The notes beneath the pieces were generated by a model. The model searched no databases and was not told the origin of the DNA. It was given only the letters and a program-made list of their open reading frames with translations. Shown in pieces: positions 63,473 to 64,000 of a DNA stretch of 64,000 nt. Made by a program: the position numbers and the translations under genes. The DNA is taken from NCBI RefSeq assembly GCF_002355215.1, contig NZ_AP014612.1, positions 310,001 to 374,000 of the forward strand. The letters run 5' to 3'. This stretch comes from Streptococcus troglodytae. Its GTDB lineage: Bacteria; Bacillota; Bacilli; Lactobacillales; Streptococcaceae. Numbering within the stretch: the stretch's first letter is position 1; each line of letters begins with the position of its first letter.

Positions 63473-64000
63473 TTACAAATACTCACGTAAGGCATTTTTA
63501 ATAGCATCAAAGGCAAAGCCTTTTCTGGCTAAACTTTGTGTCAGGTGTTGTCTGAGTTCATAATTTTCATATTTTTTACTATATTTCCGATATTGTTTAT
63601 CTAGTTCTTTATAAATAAGCTCTTCTTCATTTTCAAAATTGTTTTCAATATCTAAATCTTCAAGAGCTGTTTTGATTTCTTGATAGGAAAATCCTTTGGT
63701 CATTAAGGCATGTTTGAGTTTATTTTCGAGAGCTCTTTTTGGGAGTTTGCTTTGATATTTTTTAAGGAGTTTTTGAGCAGTTTTAATGCAAACACTGCTG
63801 AAATCAAAATCTTTTAATACGTCTTCAATTAACTGAGATTCGATTCCTTTTTGAAGCAATTTCTGTTTAAGGATGTAAGCTCCTTTATCGCCAGAATGAA
63901 GATTTTGCTGCAATATATTTTCGATATATTTGCTGTCATCAAGCCACCTTTCTTCTTTTAACTGGGTGAGAATCTGAGGAATAACAGCAGTGGTAATATC
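63473..64000 (-). CDS. recX: Regulatory protein RecX, C-terminal part (cut by window edge)
   Basis: Inhibitor and modulator of RecA. The frame is open to the right edge (…DITTAVIPQILTQLKEERWLDDSKYIENILQQNLHSGDKGAYILKQKLLQKGI…), so the TTG at 63913 is not the start. Three-helix RecX repeats are visible, each with KLLQKGI/HALMTKGFSYQEI/SLARKGFAFDAI-type turns. About 176 of the expected ~258 residues are present. Confidence 0.92.
   Translation of the reverse strand, partial: DITTAVIPQILTQLKEERWLDDSKYIENILQQNLHSGDKGAYILKQKLLQKGIESQLIEDVLKDFDFSSVCIKTAQKLLKKYQSKLPKRALENKLKHALMTKGFSYQEIKTALEDLDIENNFENEEELIYKELDKQYRKYSKKYENYELRQHLTQSLARKGFAFDAIKNALREYL

Overview
The window reads as a low-GC Firmicute chromosome segment and, from gene content and order, almost certainly Streptococcus mutans or a very close relative. 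The main support is the scrB-scrR / scrA / scrK sucrose locus, the efp-asp23-nusB and secA-aroG-aroG-acpS-alr-recG strings, codY-pncA, gatCAB and the yqeG-yqeH-yhbY-nadD-yqeK-rsfS-yqeM cluster. The identification is by recognition of families and order; no database search was possible.

Layout. 0-2.2 kb: end of uvrA, an Xaa-Pro peptidase and dCMP deaminase. 2.27-3.23 kb: a large hairpin-rich repeat element with six tandem 115-117 bp units, then a broken ion-channel gene. 4-5.5 kb: efp, an Asp23-family gene and nusB. 5.7-11.4 kb: sucrose uptake and use (ScrA EII transporter, ScrB sucrose-6-P hydrolase, ScrR repressor, ScrK fructokinase). 11.5-11.9 kb: a second, single-unit copy of the repeat element. 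11.9-21.6 kb: manA, secA, two DAHP synthases that share converted segments, acpS, alr, recG. 22-28.8 kb: asparaginase, a HAD/MazG-like fusion, Usp, BioY with a BirA-type operator, an aminotransferase, codY with a CodY box, and nicotinamidase. 28.8-34.1 kb: a T-box leader, aspS and gatCAB. 34.2-37.9 kb: exporter, glycosyltransferase with a TetR regulator, and small membrane proteins. 38-44.4 kb: ribosome-assembly/NAD cluster ending in tmcAL, with a possible structured RNA at 41.67 kb. 44.5-47.05 kb: an accessory island (AAA ATPase, decayed IS982-type element) bracketed by a duplicated tmcAL tail. 47.1-56 kb: TipA-like regulator, yebC, thioredoxin-like protein, yajC, an IS with a 25-bp target duplication, then uppS-cdsA-rseP-proS. 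56.1-61.9 kb: a complete rRNA operon (16S, tRNA-Ala, 23S, 5S) followed by six tRNAs; the last, tRNA-Gly, has an aberrant 3' half. 61.94-62.29 kb: an apparent ORF-less group II intron remnant. To the end, on the minus strand: a DUF960 protein, a DUF402 phosphatase-type protein and recX (cut by the window edge).

A pervasive feature is loss of one base in short homopolymers. It breaks the frame of nusB, scrA, acpS, recG, rsfS, uppS, rseP and several accessory genes. Because some of these are normally essential, most of these breaks are probably base-calling errors in the source sequence rather than mutations.

The most novel-looking signal is the modular repeat family at 2.27, 11.49 and 48.75 kb. 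Its inverted-repeat arms differ between copies by compensatory changes, which indicates selection on, or mechanistic maintenance of, a folded structure.
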